From Lachnospiraceae bacterium MD308 (GTDB lineage Bacteria; Bacillota; Clostridia; Lachnospirales; Lachnospiraceae), in contig KE159795.1 in NCBI GenBank assembly GCA_000403475.2, positions 124,001-188,000 on the forward strand: a DNA stretch of 64,000 bases, in the 5' to 3' direction. The position numbers and the translations under genes are program-made. This document shows, piece after piece, positions 25,578-34,590 of this stretch. The stretch's first letter is position 1; the number at the start of each line of letters is the position of its first letter. A model generated the notes under the pieces. The model was not told where the DNA came from, made no database searches, and was given only the letters and a program-made list of their open reading frames with translations.

Positions 25578-27095
25578 TCATTCGGTCTTTTCGCTAGATT
25601 CTCCACCCGACGTATCTGCCGGCGGGTTCGGGTCCGGTTTCGGCTCTGGCTGTGGGTCCGGCTTCGGCTCCGGTTTAGGCTCAGGCTGCGGCTCTGGCTG
25701 CGGCTCTGGCTGTGGATCTGGTTTCGGCTGCTCTGGCTTATTATTGTCATTATTATTGCTGTTATTATTGTTGTTGTTATTGCTGTTATTGTTATTATTG
25801 CTGTTATTGTTATTATTATTGTTGTTATTGCTGTCGTTATCGTTCTTATTGTTATTACTGCTATTATTATTATTGTTGTTATTGCTGCTGTTGTTATCGT
25901 TCTTATCGTTCTTATTGTTATTATTGTTCGTTTTCTTCGGCTTTTCGTACGTAGTCCGCCGCTCTTGTTCTTTATCCTCCTGACTCGGCTTATACGTCTG
26001 TTGCTTTAGCGTAGAATCGTCTGTAGCAGTACGCTGGCCCACACGGCTTACAATCGCACTGTTCAGATTTGCCACGGTAGTAGATACATTGTAATCCTTT
26101 TTGTCAAACAGGAATTCATGAAGCCTTGCCACGTTTGTATCTAATGTAACCGGAATTACGATACTTCCAAGACCGGAGATTGTGTCTGTAGTCTTGTCAA
26201 AGGGGAATCCCGCGTTTTCCGTCAGTTTATAATCCAAAAAGCTCTTGGCGTAATAAATGATATCCTTCACGGAAAAACTGGTTTTTATTGTCGGGAACAC
26301 CTTATCAATCACTTTATTGATTGTTGACAAATCTGCCTTCTGCGCCTGCTCTACAATCTTTTCAATTACAAGACGCTGACGTTCTGTACGAGTAAAGTCG
26401 CCCCCCGCTGTGGAACGGATACGTGCATAGGTGGTTGCCTGTACACCATCCAATTTCTGAAGTCCTGCTTTTTTTACTTTATGCGCCTTCTTGCCCGCTG
26501 CTTTGGCAGTCTCATTTACAAACTTATTAAGGTACTTAATCTCAACTTCCTGGACATCAATCTCCACGCCGCCGAGAAGATCAATCGCCTTTGCAATAGC
26601 TCCCCAGTCAACTGTGACAAATTCCTGAATATCCAGATCCAGATTCTTATTCAGCATATTGATTGCCTGTGTCGGTCCGCCAAAGGCGTACGCCGCATTA
26701 CATTTCTGAAGCTGGCCGTCCTCAATATCCAGCAAAGTATCGCGATACACAGAAACCATGCGGATTTCCTTTGTCTCTTTGTTGAGGCTCGCCACAATTA
26801 TACAGTCCGTACGGGTTCCCTTATCCAGCTGTCCGTCTCTGGAATCTGTTCCAAATAACGCTACATTTAAGTAACCTGTTCCCAAATCCTGCTTTTCGAC
26901 TTCTTCATTTACAATGATATCCTCCGCCGATATCTCCTGTCTGTCCAGCTTCCCCAGCTTCGATGCCGCATATACAACCCCGGATGCTGCAATTGCAAGA
27001 AATACTCCTCCCAGACATACTCCGATCTTTTTCCCAATACTCAGACGGGTAAACCAATTGCCCGATTTCTTTCTGCGCCTTCTTCGCCTAGCCAT
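25578..27095 (-). CDS. LCP ligase 2 with a poly-Asn and Pro-rich C-terminal tail
   Basis: This is a second LytR-CpsA-Psr ligase of 505 residues. A basic N-terminus (ARRRRRRKKSG) precedes one membrane helix (about 25-48); the LCP core shows ALFGTDSRDGQ, SVYRDTL and GGDFTRTERQR. Residues 390-452 are about three quarters Asn, interspersed with Ser, Asp and Lys, and 453-492 are a Pro-x-Pro-x repeat rich in Glu, Asp, Gln and Lys. Such a tail would be a flexible wall-spanning stalk. The gene follows the GH25 lysozyme by 24 bases. The core is close to LCP1, suggesting duplication. Confidence 0.92.
   Translation of the reverse strand: MARRRRRRKKSGNWFTRLSIGKKIGVCLGGVFLAIAASGVVYAASKLGKLDRQEISAEDIIVNEEVEKQDLGTGYLNVALFGTDSRDGQLDKGTRTDCIIVASLNKETKEIRMVSVYRDTLLDIEDGQLQKCNAAYAFGGPTQAINMLNKNLDLDIQEFVTVDWGAIAKAIDLLGGVEIDVQEVEIKYLNKFVNETAKAAGKKAHKVKKAGLQKLDGVQATTYARIRSTAGGDFTRTERQRLVIEKIVEQAQKADLSTINKVIDKVFPTIKTSFSVKDIIYYAKSFLDYKLTENAGFPFDKTTDTISGLGSIVIPVTLDTNVARLHEFLFDKKDYNVSTTVANLNSAIVSRVGQRTATDDSTLKQQTYKPSQEDKEQERRTTYEKPKKTNNNNNKNDKNDNNSSNNNNNNNSSNNNKNDNDSNNNNNNNNNSNNNNNSNNNNNNNSNNNDNNKPEQPKPDPQPEPQPEPQPEPKPEPKPDPQPEPKPDPNPPADTSGGESSEKTE
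25740..25928 (-). repeat. AAT/AAC trinucleotide tract encoding poly-Asn
   Basis: About 63 codons, mostly AAT and AAC, occupy this stretch; the plus strand reads as runs of ATT and GTT. It is interrupted by Ser, Asp and Lys codons. Length change by slippage would keep the frame and vary the stalk length of LCP2. It also creates long hydrophobic shadow frames on the plus strand that are not genes. Confidence 0.9.
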
Positions 27096-27119
27096 ATCTT
27101 AACCGTACCTCTTTTCTTA

Positions 27120-28751
27120 TTATTTTATTAATTTCAAACTACTCTTTTTAATATAACCGGTTTTTGTCTTCCCATTAATCTTTACAGAAAGCCGATACCA
27201 ACTTCCGGTACTCCCGGTGACCGTCACCTTCGTTCCCTTTTTCTTAATTGTGCCAAGGCTTTTTGCAGAATTTGAAGCGCTCTTTCTCAGCTTAAGCTTC
27301 TTGTTTTTCGTTCTTGCCTTTACTTTTCCCTTGGTCTTTACAGTAACTATTTTAGAATAGCCACCGTACGATCTTCCGTTAAACACAACTTTACAGGGAC
27401 GTATTCTATATTTATACTTGGTAGATGCGTTTTTACTCCCATCTGTATAGGAAGTTGATTTTCCGGAAGCTGTCTTTACATTAGAATATGTCTTTTTCGA
27501 AGAATTATAACGCTGTATATAATAAGAAGAAGCTCCCGATACTTTCGGCCATGTAAGCTTAATCTTATCAAATGCAGTTCCTTTCCCGGAGAGCTTTGCA
27601 GAAGACAGTTGTGTTATCCCTGTATTGAATCCGATACAGGTACTTGTCCCCTGTGGATAGACCTTATAAGAGTAACTCGTTCCGGCTTTTAAAGATTTAT
27701 CCGTAAATGTAGTTCCCTCCACTCCGGATTCAAGGATTGTATAGTTCCCGCTGCCGCTCTTTCGGTAGATGTCATAGCCTGCCGCTCCGTCCCATGCATC
27801 CCATTTCATGCTGAGGCTTCCTGCTTCCCTTTTCGTAATCCTCAGACTATTATAATAACGGTAATTCAAATCTACATATGGATTATCTTTTGTTTTGATT
27901 CCGTCTACTTTTCCTTTTGAAGTGTACTGCCAGTACTCATACTCTCCCCCGTAATTCGTAGAGCTATTATAGTGTGCCATCCAGATTGGATATTCCTGAC
28001 TAAAATCTGCTGCATATGTCTTGTCTTGGTACATCGTCTTGCTTGCATACACCATCGGAGTATATCCAAGTGCTTTCACTCTGTCGCAGAATGCGGAACA
28101 GACACTGGTTGCGGCACTCTTACTTAGTTTTGCCTTATATAATCTGCCCACTCCTGTAGCTACATATTCGAAGTCAAGAACAACCGGCAGGTCGATCTGA
28201 TAATCTTTAATGTTCTCTACAATAAAATCTGCCTCCTGCCTTGCCTCGGCCGCAGAGATTGCCTGTGAAAATATGTACACGCCGATAGGGATTCCTGCTG
28301 CATTCGCATTTTTCATGTTTTCCATAGCCTCAGTATCCACACGGAGCGCTCCATTCTCATAACCCCGGTAAGCCACACGAATGATAGCAAAATCAATTCC
28401 GTCATCCTTAACCTTCTCCCAGTCGATCCTGCCGTTATGGTAGGACACATCGATACCATGCTGAAGGATACAATCACTATACTTATCCTGATGAGACACG
28501 GATTGTGCACGCAGGCCGGATGAGGAGAAATCTCCGGTTCCCCGCCCTGTCAGACGATATTTCCCCGGATCTTCCGAGTCGACAGCAATTTCCTCCGACT
28601 GCTCTTTCGTCTCTTCATCCTCTTGCGGCTCTTGTGCCGTTTGAGAATTGCTTTCTGTACCTGCCTCCTGTGCCAGTACGTCTGTCTGGGCCGTTGTCGC
28701 CATCAGACAGACGGTCAGAAGGCAAATAAGTGCATTACGTCTTCTTTTCAT
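27120..28751 (-). CDS. Secreted GH25 lysozyme with two Fn3 modules and an SH3-like domain
   Basis: GH25 enzymes cleave the MurNAc-GlcNAc bond of peptidoglycan. The 543-residue protein has a signal peptide (about 1-27), an acidic linker, the GH25 barrel (about 95-290) with HGIDVSYHNGRIDW and VVLDFEYVATG supplying the catalytic Asp and Glu, two Fn3-like modules (about 300-470) and a Lys-rich bacterial SH3 domain at the end (RKSASNSAKSLGTI). It has a consensus SigA promoter and is followed by LCP2. It is likely a cell-wall remodelling autolysin, since no phage genes are near. Confidence 0.9.
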   Translation of the reverse strand: MKRRRNALICLLTVCLMATTAQTDVLAQEAGTESNSQTAQEPQEDEETKEQSEEIAVDSEDPGKYRLTGRGTGDFSSSGLRAQSVSHQDKYSDCILQHGIDVSYHNGRIDWEKVKDDGIDFAIIRVAYRGYENGALRVDTEAMENMKNANAAGIPIGVYIFSQAISAAEARQEADFIVENIKDYQIDLPVVLDFEYVATGVGRLYKAKLSKSAATSVCSAFCDRVKALGYTPMVYASKTMYQDKTYAADFSQEYPIWMAHYNSSTNYGGEYEYWQYTSKGKVDGIKTKDNPYVDLNYRYYNSLRITKREAGSLSMKWDAWDGAAGYDIYRKSGSGNYTILESGVEGTTFTDKSLKAGTSYSYKVYPQGTSTCIGFNTGITQLSSAKLSGKGTAFDKIKLTWPKVSGASSYYIQRYNSSKKTYSNVKTASGKSTSYTDGSKNASTKYKYRIRPCKVVFNGRSYGGYSKIVTVKTKGKVKARTKNKKLKLRKSASNSAKSLGTIKKKGTKVTVTGSTGSWYRLSVKINGKTKTGYIKKSSLKLIK

Positions 28752-28809
28752 GCAGACCTCTCCTTATAATTCGTTTTTCACACTTTTTTAACAATTTACA
28801 TTCCAATTT

Positions 28810-28838
28810 ATTATACTAACAGTACTATCGTTTGTCAA
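28810..28838 (-). promoter_or_regulatory. Consensus SigA promoter of the GH25-LCP2 unit
   Basis: TTGACA (28838-28833), exactly 17 bases, and TATAAT (28815-28810) on the minus strand: a perfect consensus promoter about 60 bases before the GH25 start codon. Confidence 0.88.
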
Positions 28839-28913
28839 ACTAAAGACGCGGATTTTAAACTATTCTTAATATATTTTTAAGCAAAAGTATTGCACAGATT
28901 TTGTGATACGAAC

Positions 28914-28942
28914 TATACAGATTCTCTTTTTTTTGGTAGAAT
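28914..28942 (+). promoter_or_regulatory. Probable SigA-type promoter of the yfhO locus
   Basis: TATACA (28914-28919), 17 bases including a T-rich run, and TAGAAT (28937-28942), about 45 bases before the yfhO ATG. The -35 is weak. Confidence 0.5.
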
Positions 28943-28986
28943 AGGTAAAATGTAATTAAGATATTAATATTAAGGAGATTTTCATA

Positions 28987-31900
28987 ATGGAGAACAAGCA
29001 GTATCCTATATCAAAAACATTACTCCCGGGACTTGAACTGAACCTGATTTTTTTCATTCTGTGCGGGAGCGCGGTTCAGGTCATTTTCGGACAGCAGCAT
29101 ACGCTTTTTTTGCTGCTTCGGCTGATTTATACCCCCGGCATCGTCCTTTTAGCAGGACTTTATACATCCAAGGACGATAATAACGTTTCGTTTCTATTGA
29201 AACACGCCGCTGTATACGCTGTCTTATTCATCTTTTTCGGCTTATGCAACCAAGTGCTTCTGAATCATAAAAAGCCATTTCAGAGTGTTATCCGTCTGGT
29301 TACTATGGTAAAAATCCCGACTCCGTCTGAAATGTTCTTTACCGCAGCTGTACTTTTCCTGTGCGCCGGTCTCGCAGCCAGGTATGTTGACCGCATATAC
29401 AAAAGAAAACGCCTCCTGATTCTGGCAGGTGTTCTGGCAATTGCCTTTGCCTTTTTTCCGTCAGATATATTTGGCTACCCGATCATCGGCGTATTCACAG
29501 GCTGCGAAACCTATGACTGTATTGCCCTCCTGCCATATCTGGGCTATTTTATCGGAGGAATCTTTTTAGGAAAAGAAAACGTATTATTTTCAAAAAAAAT
29601 ATCTGTCGGCAGTCTTGTTGTCTCTTTTATTTCTGCGGTACTTTTATTTACTCCGTTAAAAGAAGCGGCACTCATCACTCTGCCGGCTTTTCCGGTGTAT
29701 CTCCTTTACCTGCTGGCCGGCCTTTTCATACCCTTCCGGAAACTGACAGAAGGGCTTCTTTTACTCGGTGATAAAGGTATCGCCGTACTTAGGGGCTGGT
29801 ATCAGGACTTCATGAATAACAGGCGCAAAGCACTTCCCCTGTATTTTGCAGTATATACCATCACGTTTGTTATTATGACGGCCTGTGTCTTCTTTTCTTT
29901 TATAGAATATGATAACAGCATTGCATGGATGCATGATGCCATCTCACAGTACATTCCGAGAATTCACTACTTTACAGATTATGTGCACGAGTGTATTTCG
30001 TTACTTTTAAAGGGGGACTTTAACTTTCCTTCTTACAGTTTCCGCGTAGGGCTCGGCAACACGGTTCCATTAAGCTACGAGCCTGTTTACTGGCTGTTTG
30101 CACTGTTTGATTCTTCTCATGTAGAAGCCGCATACAATATCATCACTATATTTCGTTTCTTTTTGGCCGGGCTTTCTGTGTCAGTTTTCTTTCTGTACCA
30201 TAAAAAAGGATACTTTGAAAGTCTCCTTGGAAGTATGATGTATACCTTCTGCGGTTTTGCAATCTATGCCGGCGTCCTTCACGCTCATTTTATTGCACCT
30301 ATGATTTTCCTGCCGCTTCTTATGCTGGCAACCGAGGAAATCTTCCGCAAAAAACGTTGGTATCTGTGCACCATTTTTGTAGCGGTAGCACTTCCCGCCA
30401 ATTATTACTTTATCTATATGAGCACGCTTGCGATGGGAATCTATTATATCGGACGCTTTCTGTTTACAAAAGACAGAGATAAAAAGACATGGAAATACTT
30501 TTTTACAACCACTGCAACTTTTGCAGGCGCCTATCTTTTAGGTGTCGTTATCGGAAATATTTCTCTGTTTACCTCCTTTGCCTCCTTCATGAGTTCCGGG
30601 CGGGCCGGAAATTCAGAGATTGCCGCATCATCCTTCTTCGACTATGGAAGCGCCTGGCTGACACGGCTGTATACTTATTTTATATCCTCCCCCGGCTCTC
30701 CGGGAGCCTGGCTAAAGCTTGGGTTTATCCCATTTTCTTATCTGGCAGTAGTTATTCTCTTTCTGAAAAAGGGAAACCGGCTTATTAAATTTTTATTTTT
30801 AATCTGCGCTGCTTCATGTATATTCCCGATTGCAGCATTCGTACTAGGAGGATTCAGTACTATAACTAACCGTTGGTGTTATATTCTGGCATTGCTGGTT
30901 TCTTTTATAACGGTGAGGGCCATTCCTGAACTACGCGGCCTGACGCGCAAAGAGCTGAAAACACTTTTTATATCTTTGCTGCCTTATTTACTGATTATTC
31001 TTATGAACCGGGATTACCGCACAGAATTTACTTTGGCCTCTCTCGCCATCTTACTGTGCAATTACGTTGTCATTTTATGCATGAACAAAGAGCTGCATTT
31101 GATTAATATGCATACTTCCAAAGCAGCATTGATTTTCCTTTGCTGCGCCTCATTAACGCTGAACGCATATTATCAGTATTTTGAGGGAAAAAACACTTCA
31201 CCGACTTCATTTGCCAAACAGGGGCATGTTATAGATGAAATAACGGATACGCCTATGAAAGTGCTGAACAATTATCCGGATGACAGTTTTTACCGTGTAT
31301 CTACTGCCGAGATTCCAAGGAAAAATTTATGCTCATCCCTTGTAATGAATTACAATAGTATCGCCACCTTTTCAAGCACTATAAGCGGTCCCGTTATTGA
31401 CTACAATGTAGGAATGGGCAATACTGCATGGAATCTTGTACAACTTGGCGGATTCGATAACCGAACCTTTATGAACGCTCTTGCCTGTGTAAAATACTAT
31501 GCACTGGCAAAAGATGAATTATCCGCGCTCCCATACGGATATGAAGAAGTTCCGGCAAAAAAAGATAAAAAATCCCCTTATGGGATTTACAAGAATAATT
31601 ACACCCTGCCCTTAGGCTATACGTATGACAGTACCATAACCGAAAAAGAATTTTATAATTACAGCGCCCTAGAGCGTCAGGAACTCTTGCTTCAAACTGC
31701 CGTGTTAGATGATGAACATGTGCAACTACCAAAAAAGACATTTGTTCCTACCGCCTCAGAAGCAAAAATAACTGATTATGAAGCAAAGGGATTAAAAATC
31801 AAGAAAAATATTGTCAAAGTTACCAAACCCGGGGCAACACTTACTCTTTCTTTCAAGGGAATGAATGATTCCGAGACTTATCTGGTATTTGACGGCAGTT

Positions 31901-32478
31901 TGAATCCAACCAAAAGTAATGGACAGCATATGGTCAATCTGGATCTGTCCTGCAAAGATTATAAGCGTAATCTGGACTTTCGCTCAAGCAACCACACCTA
32001 CAGTACCGGTCAGGACACCCACTTATTCAATCTGGGCTACCGGGAAGAAGCTGTCGACAGTTGTACGATCACTTTCAACAATACCGGACGTTTTTCTGTT
32101 GATTCGCTGAAAGTATATTGTCAGCCTATGGATAATTACGCTTCCTATATTAAGGAACTGTCAGAAAACAAATTGGAAGACATTCAGATGCACTCTAACA
32201 CCATCACAGGAAACATCTCTGTGGATAAAGAGAAGCTTCTTGTTTTAAGTATCCCTTACCAGAAGGGCTGGACGGCCTATGTCGACGGAAAGGAGACAGA
32301 CATAATAAAAGCCAATGTCATGTACTCCGCTATCTCCCTTAAGCCAGGGGAGCATGACGTCAAACTTGTATTCCGCCGTCCGGGCATCAAAGCCTCTCTG
32401 TGCCTGTCCGCCGCCGGAATTGTTATTTTTATCATAGCCTTGATTATCCGGCGCAGACGTATTAAAATGAATAAATAA
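28987..32478 (+). CDS. yfhO: YfhO-family polytopic membrane glycosyltransferase
   Basis: YfhO proteins are GT-C-like enzymes that take a sugar from undecaprenyl phosphate and add it to teichoic acid outside the cell, working with a CsbB-type GT2. The 1163-residue protein has roughly a dozen or more membrane helices up to about residue 720, then a large extracytoplasmic beta-rich domain and a final membrane helix (about 1135-1155) ending in RRRRIK. It is considerably longer than the Bacillus protein, as I recall that protein, partly through an extra N-terminal acyltransferase-like bundle of helices (about 1-270). AAGGAG precedes the ATG. It heads the cluster with wecE-like, GT2 and ATP-grasp genes. 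The polymer acceptor is inferred. Confidence 0.82.
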   Translation: MENKQYPISKTLLPGLELNLIFFILCGSAVQVIFGQQHTLFLLLRLIYTPGIVLLAGLYTSKDDNNVSFLLKHAAVYAVLFIFFGLCNQVLLNHKKPFQSVIRLVTMVKIPTPSEMFFTAAVLFLCAGLAARYVDRIYKRKRLLILAGVLAIAFAFFPSDIFGYPIIGVFTGCETYDCIALLPYLGYFIGGIFLGKENVLFSKKISVGSLVVSFISAVLLFTPLKEAALITLPAFPVYLLYLLAGLFIPFRKLTEGLLLLGDKGIAVLRGWYQDFMNNRRKALPLYFAVYTITFVIMTACVFFSFIEYDNSIAWMHDAISQYIPRIHYFTDYVHECISLLLKGDFNFPSYSFRVGLGNTVPLSYEPVYWLFALFDSSHVEAAYNIITIFRFFLAGLSVSVFFLYHKKGYFESLLGSMMYTFCGFAIYAGVLHAHFIAPMIFLPLLMLATEEIFRKKRWYLCTIFVAVALPANYYFIYMSTLAMGIYYIGRFLFTKDRDKKTWKYFFTTTATFAGAYLLGVVIGNISLFTSFASFMSSGRAGNSEIAASSFFDYGSAWLTRLYTYFISSPGSPGAWLKLGFIPFSYLAVVILFLKKGNRLIKFLFLICAASCIFPIAAFVLGGFSTITNRWCYILALLVSFITVRAIPELRGLTRKELKTLFISLLPYLLIILMNRDYRTEFTLASLAILLCNYVVILCMNKELHLINMHTSKAALIFLCCASLTLNAYYQYFEGKNTSPTSFAKQGHVIDEITDTPMKVLNNYPDDSFYRVSTAEIPRKNLCSSLVMNYNSIATFSSTISGPVIDYNVGMGNTAWNLVQLGGFDNRTFMNALACVKYYALAKDELSALPYGYEEVPAKKDKKSPYGIYKNNYTLPLGYTYDSTITEKEFYNYSALERQELLLQTAVLDDEHVQLPKKTFVPTASEAKITDYEAKGLKIKKNIVKVTKPGATLTLSFKGMNDSETYLVFDGSLNPTKSNGQHMVNLDLSCKDYKRNLDFRSSNHTYSTGQDTHLFNLGYREEAVDSCTITFNNTGRFSVDSLKVYCQPMDNYASYIKELSENKLEDIQMHSNTITGNISVDKEKLLVLSIPYQKGWTAYVDGKETDIIKANVMYSAISLKPGEHDVKLVFRRPGIKASLCLSAAGIVIFIIALIIRRRRIKMNK

Positions 32479-32500
32479 AGATTTTTCAGGAGAAACAACT

Positions 32501-33628
32501 ATGATCAAATTTAATATTCCGCCTTATGTCGGAAAAGAGAATGAATATATCGCACAGGCAATTGCAAGCCGCAAGATTTGCGGCGACGGAACATTCACGC
32601 AAAAATGTAATCAGTGGGTGGAAGAACATACGCATACATCAAAGGCTCTTCTCACCACTTCCTGTACCCACGCCACAGAGATGGCAGCACTTCTATGTGA
32701 CATTAAGCCGGGAGACGAAGTGATCATGCCCTCTTATACCTTTGTGTCCACTGCCAATGCTTTTGTCTTAAACGGAGCCTCCGTCGTATTCGTAGATATC
32801 CGGCCGGATACTATGAACATTGATGAGAACCTGATTGAGGCGGCAGTCACCGAAAAAACAAAAGCGATTGTCCCGGTTCACTACGCCGGAGTTTCGTGTG
32901 AGATGGATAAAATTATGGAGATTGCAAATAAATACAACCTGAAAGTCATCGAAGATGCAGCCCAGGGAGTGATGTCCGAATACAAAGGACAGCCCCTCGG
33001 TACAATCGGTGACTATGGGTGTTTCAGCTTTCACGAGACAAAAAACTACAGCATGGGAGAAGGCGGCTGTCTTCTCATCCGCGATAAAGAGATGTCCGAA
33101 AAAGCGGAAATCATTCGAGAGAAAGGAACAAACCGCAGCAAATTCTTCCGGGGTGAAATCGACAAGTATACCTGGGTATCGGCAGGCTCATCCTATCTTC
33201 CAAGTGAGCTCAACGCAGCATACCTCTACGCCCAGCTTGAGCAGGCACAGGCAATCTATGACGACCGCATGAGTTCATGGAACCTTTACTATGAGCTTCT
33301 CTCTCCCCTCAGTGAGACAGGAAAAATTTCTCTTCCCACTGTCCCGGACGGGTGCAGGCATAACGCACATATGTTTTACATAAAAGCAGCCGATTTAAAA
33401 GAACGCTCTGCTCTTATTGACTATTTGAAAGCTCAAAAGATATTCTCCGTCTTTCATTATATTCCGCTGCACACTGCGCCGGCGGGACTTCAATACGGAA
33501 GATTCCACGGAGAAGATATCTATACCACGAAAGAAAGCGAACGGCTCCTAAGACTTCCGATGTACTATGGTCTGAAACCGGAAGACATTCACTTTGTATG
33601 TGAGCAGATAATACAATTTTACCAATAA
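32501..33628 (+). CDS. wecE: WecE/RffA-type sugar aminotransferase (probable dTDP-Fuc4N synthesis)
   Basis: WecE transfers an amino group to dTDP-4-keto-6-deoxyglucose, giving dTDP-4-amino-4,6-dideoxygalactose. The 375-residue DegT-fold protein shows very close agreement with the enterobacterial WecE pattern: KICGDGTFTQKC, PGDEVIMPSYTFVSTANAFV, VPVHYAGVSCEMD, the PLP lysine in CFSFHETKNYSMGEGG and SVFHYIPLH. The 4-aminogalactose product is inferred from this resemblance. It follows yfhO by 22 bases with CAGGAG before the ATG. The dTDP-sugar precursor genes (rmlA, rmlB) are not in this window. Confidence 0.88.
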   Translation: MIKFNIPPYVGKENEYIAQAIASRKICGDGTFTQKCNQWVEEHTHTSKALLTTSCTHATEMAALLCDIKPGDEVIMPSYTFVSTANAFVLNGASVVFVDIRPDTMNIDENLIEAAVTEKTKAIVPVHYAGVSCEMDKIMEIANKYNLKVIEDAAQGVMSEYKGQPLGTIGDYGCFSFHETKNYSMGEGGCLLIRDKEMSEKAEIIREKGTNRSKFFRGEIDKYTWVSAGSSYLPSELNAAYLYAQLEQAQAIYDDRMSSWNLYYELLSPLSETGKISLPTVPDGCRHNAHMFYIKAADLKERSALIDYLKAQKIFSVFHYIPLHTAPAGLQYGRFHGEDIYTTKESERLLRLPMYYGLKPEDIHFVCEQIIQFYQ

Positions 33629-33650
33629 TCACAGGAGAACAAAAAAAGAA

Positions 33651-34589
33651 ATGTTATATTCAATTATTATACCCTGCTACAACTCTTCAAAGACAATTCG
33701 GAAAGTAGTAGAGCTCACCATGCAGGAAATGGAAAATCAAAAAAGGACGCCTTACGAGTTTGTACTGGTGGACGATTTTTCTCCTGACGGCGGCGATACT
33801 GTGCGGGCCCTCGAAGCCCTTGCAGATGATTACAGCTGCGTAAAGATTGTAGAGCTTGCAAAAAATTCCGGTCAGCACAATGCAGTGATGGCCGGCCTTA
33901 ACTATGCAGATGGAGACACGCTCATCGCTATGGACGATGATATGCAGACACACCCTTCCCAGCTCCCTGTTCTTTTCGAAGAGTTTGATAAAGGTTACGA
34001 TATTGTATACGGCTACTATCCCCAGAAGAAGCACAGTCTCTTCCGCAATTTCGGAAGTTACATCAATTATCTGTCTGTGCGGATTCTCATTGGCAAGCCC
34101 AAGGACATGAAGACCTCCAGCTTCTGGATCATCCGCAGGTTCATTCGGGATTACGTAATCCAGTACAAAATCCAGTACACACACCTGCAAGGCCTGTTCC
34201 TTCGTACAACACGCAACATCAGCAGCGTCCCGGTAAAACACTTTGAACGGGAAGTCGGGACTTCCAACTATACATTTAAAAAGCTGGTTGGGCTTTGGTC
34301 TAATATTATGGGGTATTCCATCGTGCCTTTAAGACTGGCCACCTACTGCGGATACACCTTTTCTCTGCTGGGAATATTGGGAGCTGTTTTCACAGTCGTA
34401 CGAAAGCTCTTAGTTCCCTCTATGGCAATTGGCTGGCCCTCCATGATGGCTGCAATCTGCTTTTTCTCTGGAGTCAACCTGCTGTTTCTGGGACTGATCG
34501 GTGAATATCTTGGACGAATGTTTCTCGGCATGAGCCGCTATCCGCAGTTCGTCGTCCGAAAAATATATACACAAAAGGAGGATTCTTAA
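33651..34589 (+). CDS. CsbB/GtrB-like GT2 glycosyltransferase (polyprenyl-phosphate sugar synthase)
   Basis: GT2 enzymes of this build load a sugar onto undecaprenyl phosphate for use outside the membrane. The 312-residue protein has the GT-A domain (YSIIIPCYNSSKTI, FVLVDDFSPDGG, AMDDDMQTHP as the metal-binding DxD region) followed by two C-terminal membrane helices (about 230-290). That matches CsbB, GtrB and ArnC. Direct linkage to yfhO mirrors the known CsbB-YfhO pairing. The sugar donor is not known; the adjacent WecE suggests a 4-amino-sugar nucleotide. Confidence 0.87.
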   Translation: MLYSIIIPCYNSSKTIRKVVELTMQEMENQKRTPYEFVLVDDFSPDGGDTVRALEALADDYSCVKIVELAKNSGQHNAVMAGLNYADGDTLIAMDDDMQTHPSQLPVLFEEFDKGYDIVYGYYPQKKHSLFRNFGSYINYLSVRILIGKPKDMKTSSFWIIRRFIRDYVIQYKIQYTHLQGLFLRTTRNISSVPVKHFEREVGTSNYTFKKLVGLWSNIMGYSIVPLRLATYCGYTFSLLGILGAVFTVVRKLLVPSMAIGWPSMMAAICFFSGVNLLFLGLIGEYLGRMFLGMSRYPQFVVRKIYTQKEDS

Positions 34590-34590
34590 C

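Noticed and set aside
25712-25983. Long hydrophobic open frames (poly-Leu, Tyr/Cys-rich) on the plus strand
   Set aside because: They are the complement of the AAT/AAC tract of LCP2 and have no ribosome binding site.
27120-28751. Prophage endolysin
   Set aside because: GH25 enzymes occur in phages, but there are no holin, tail, integrase or terminase genes nearby, and the protein has a signal peptide.
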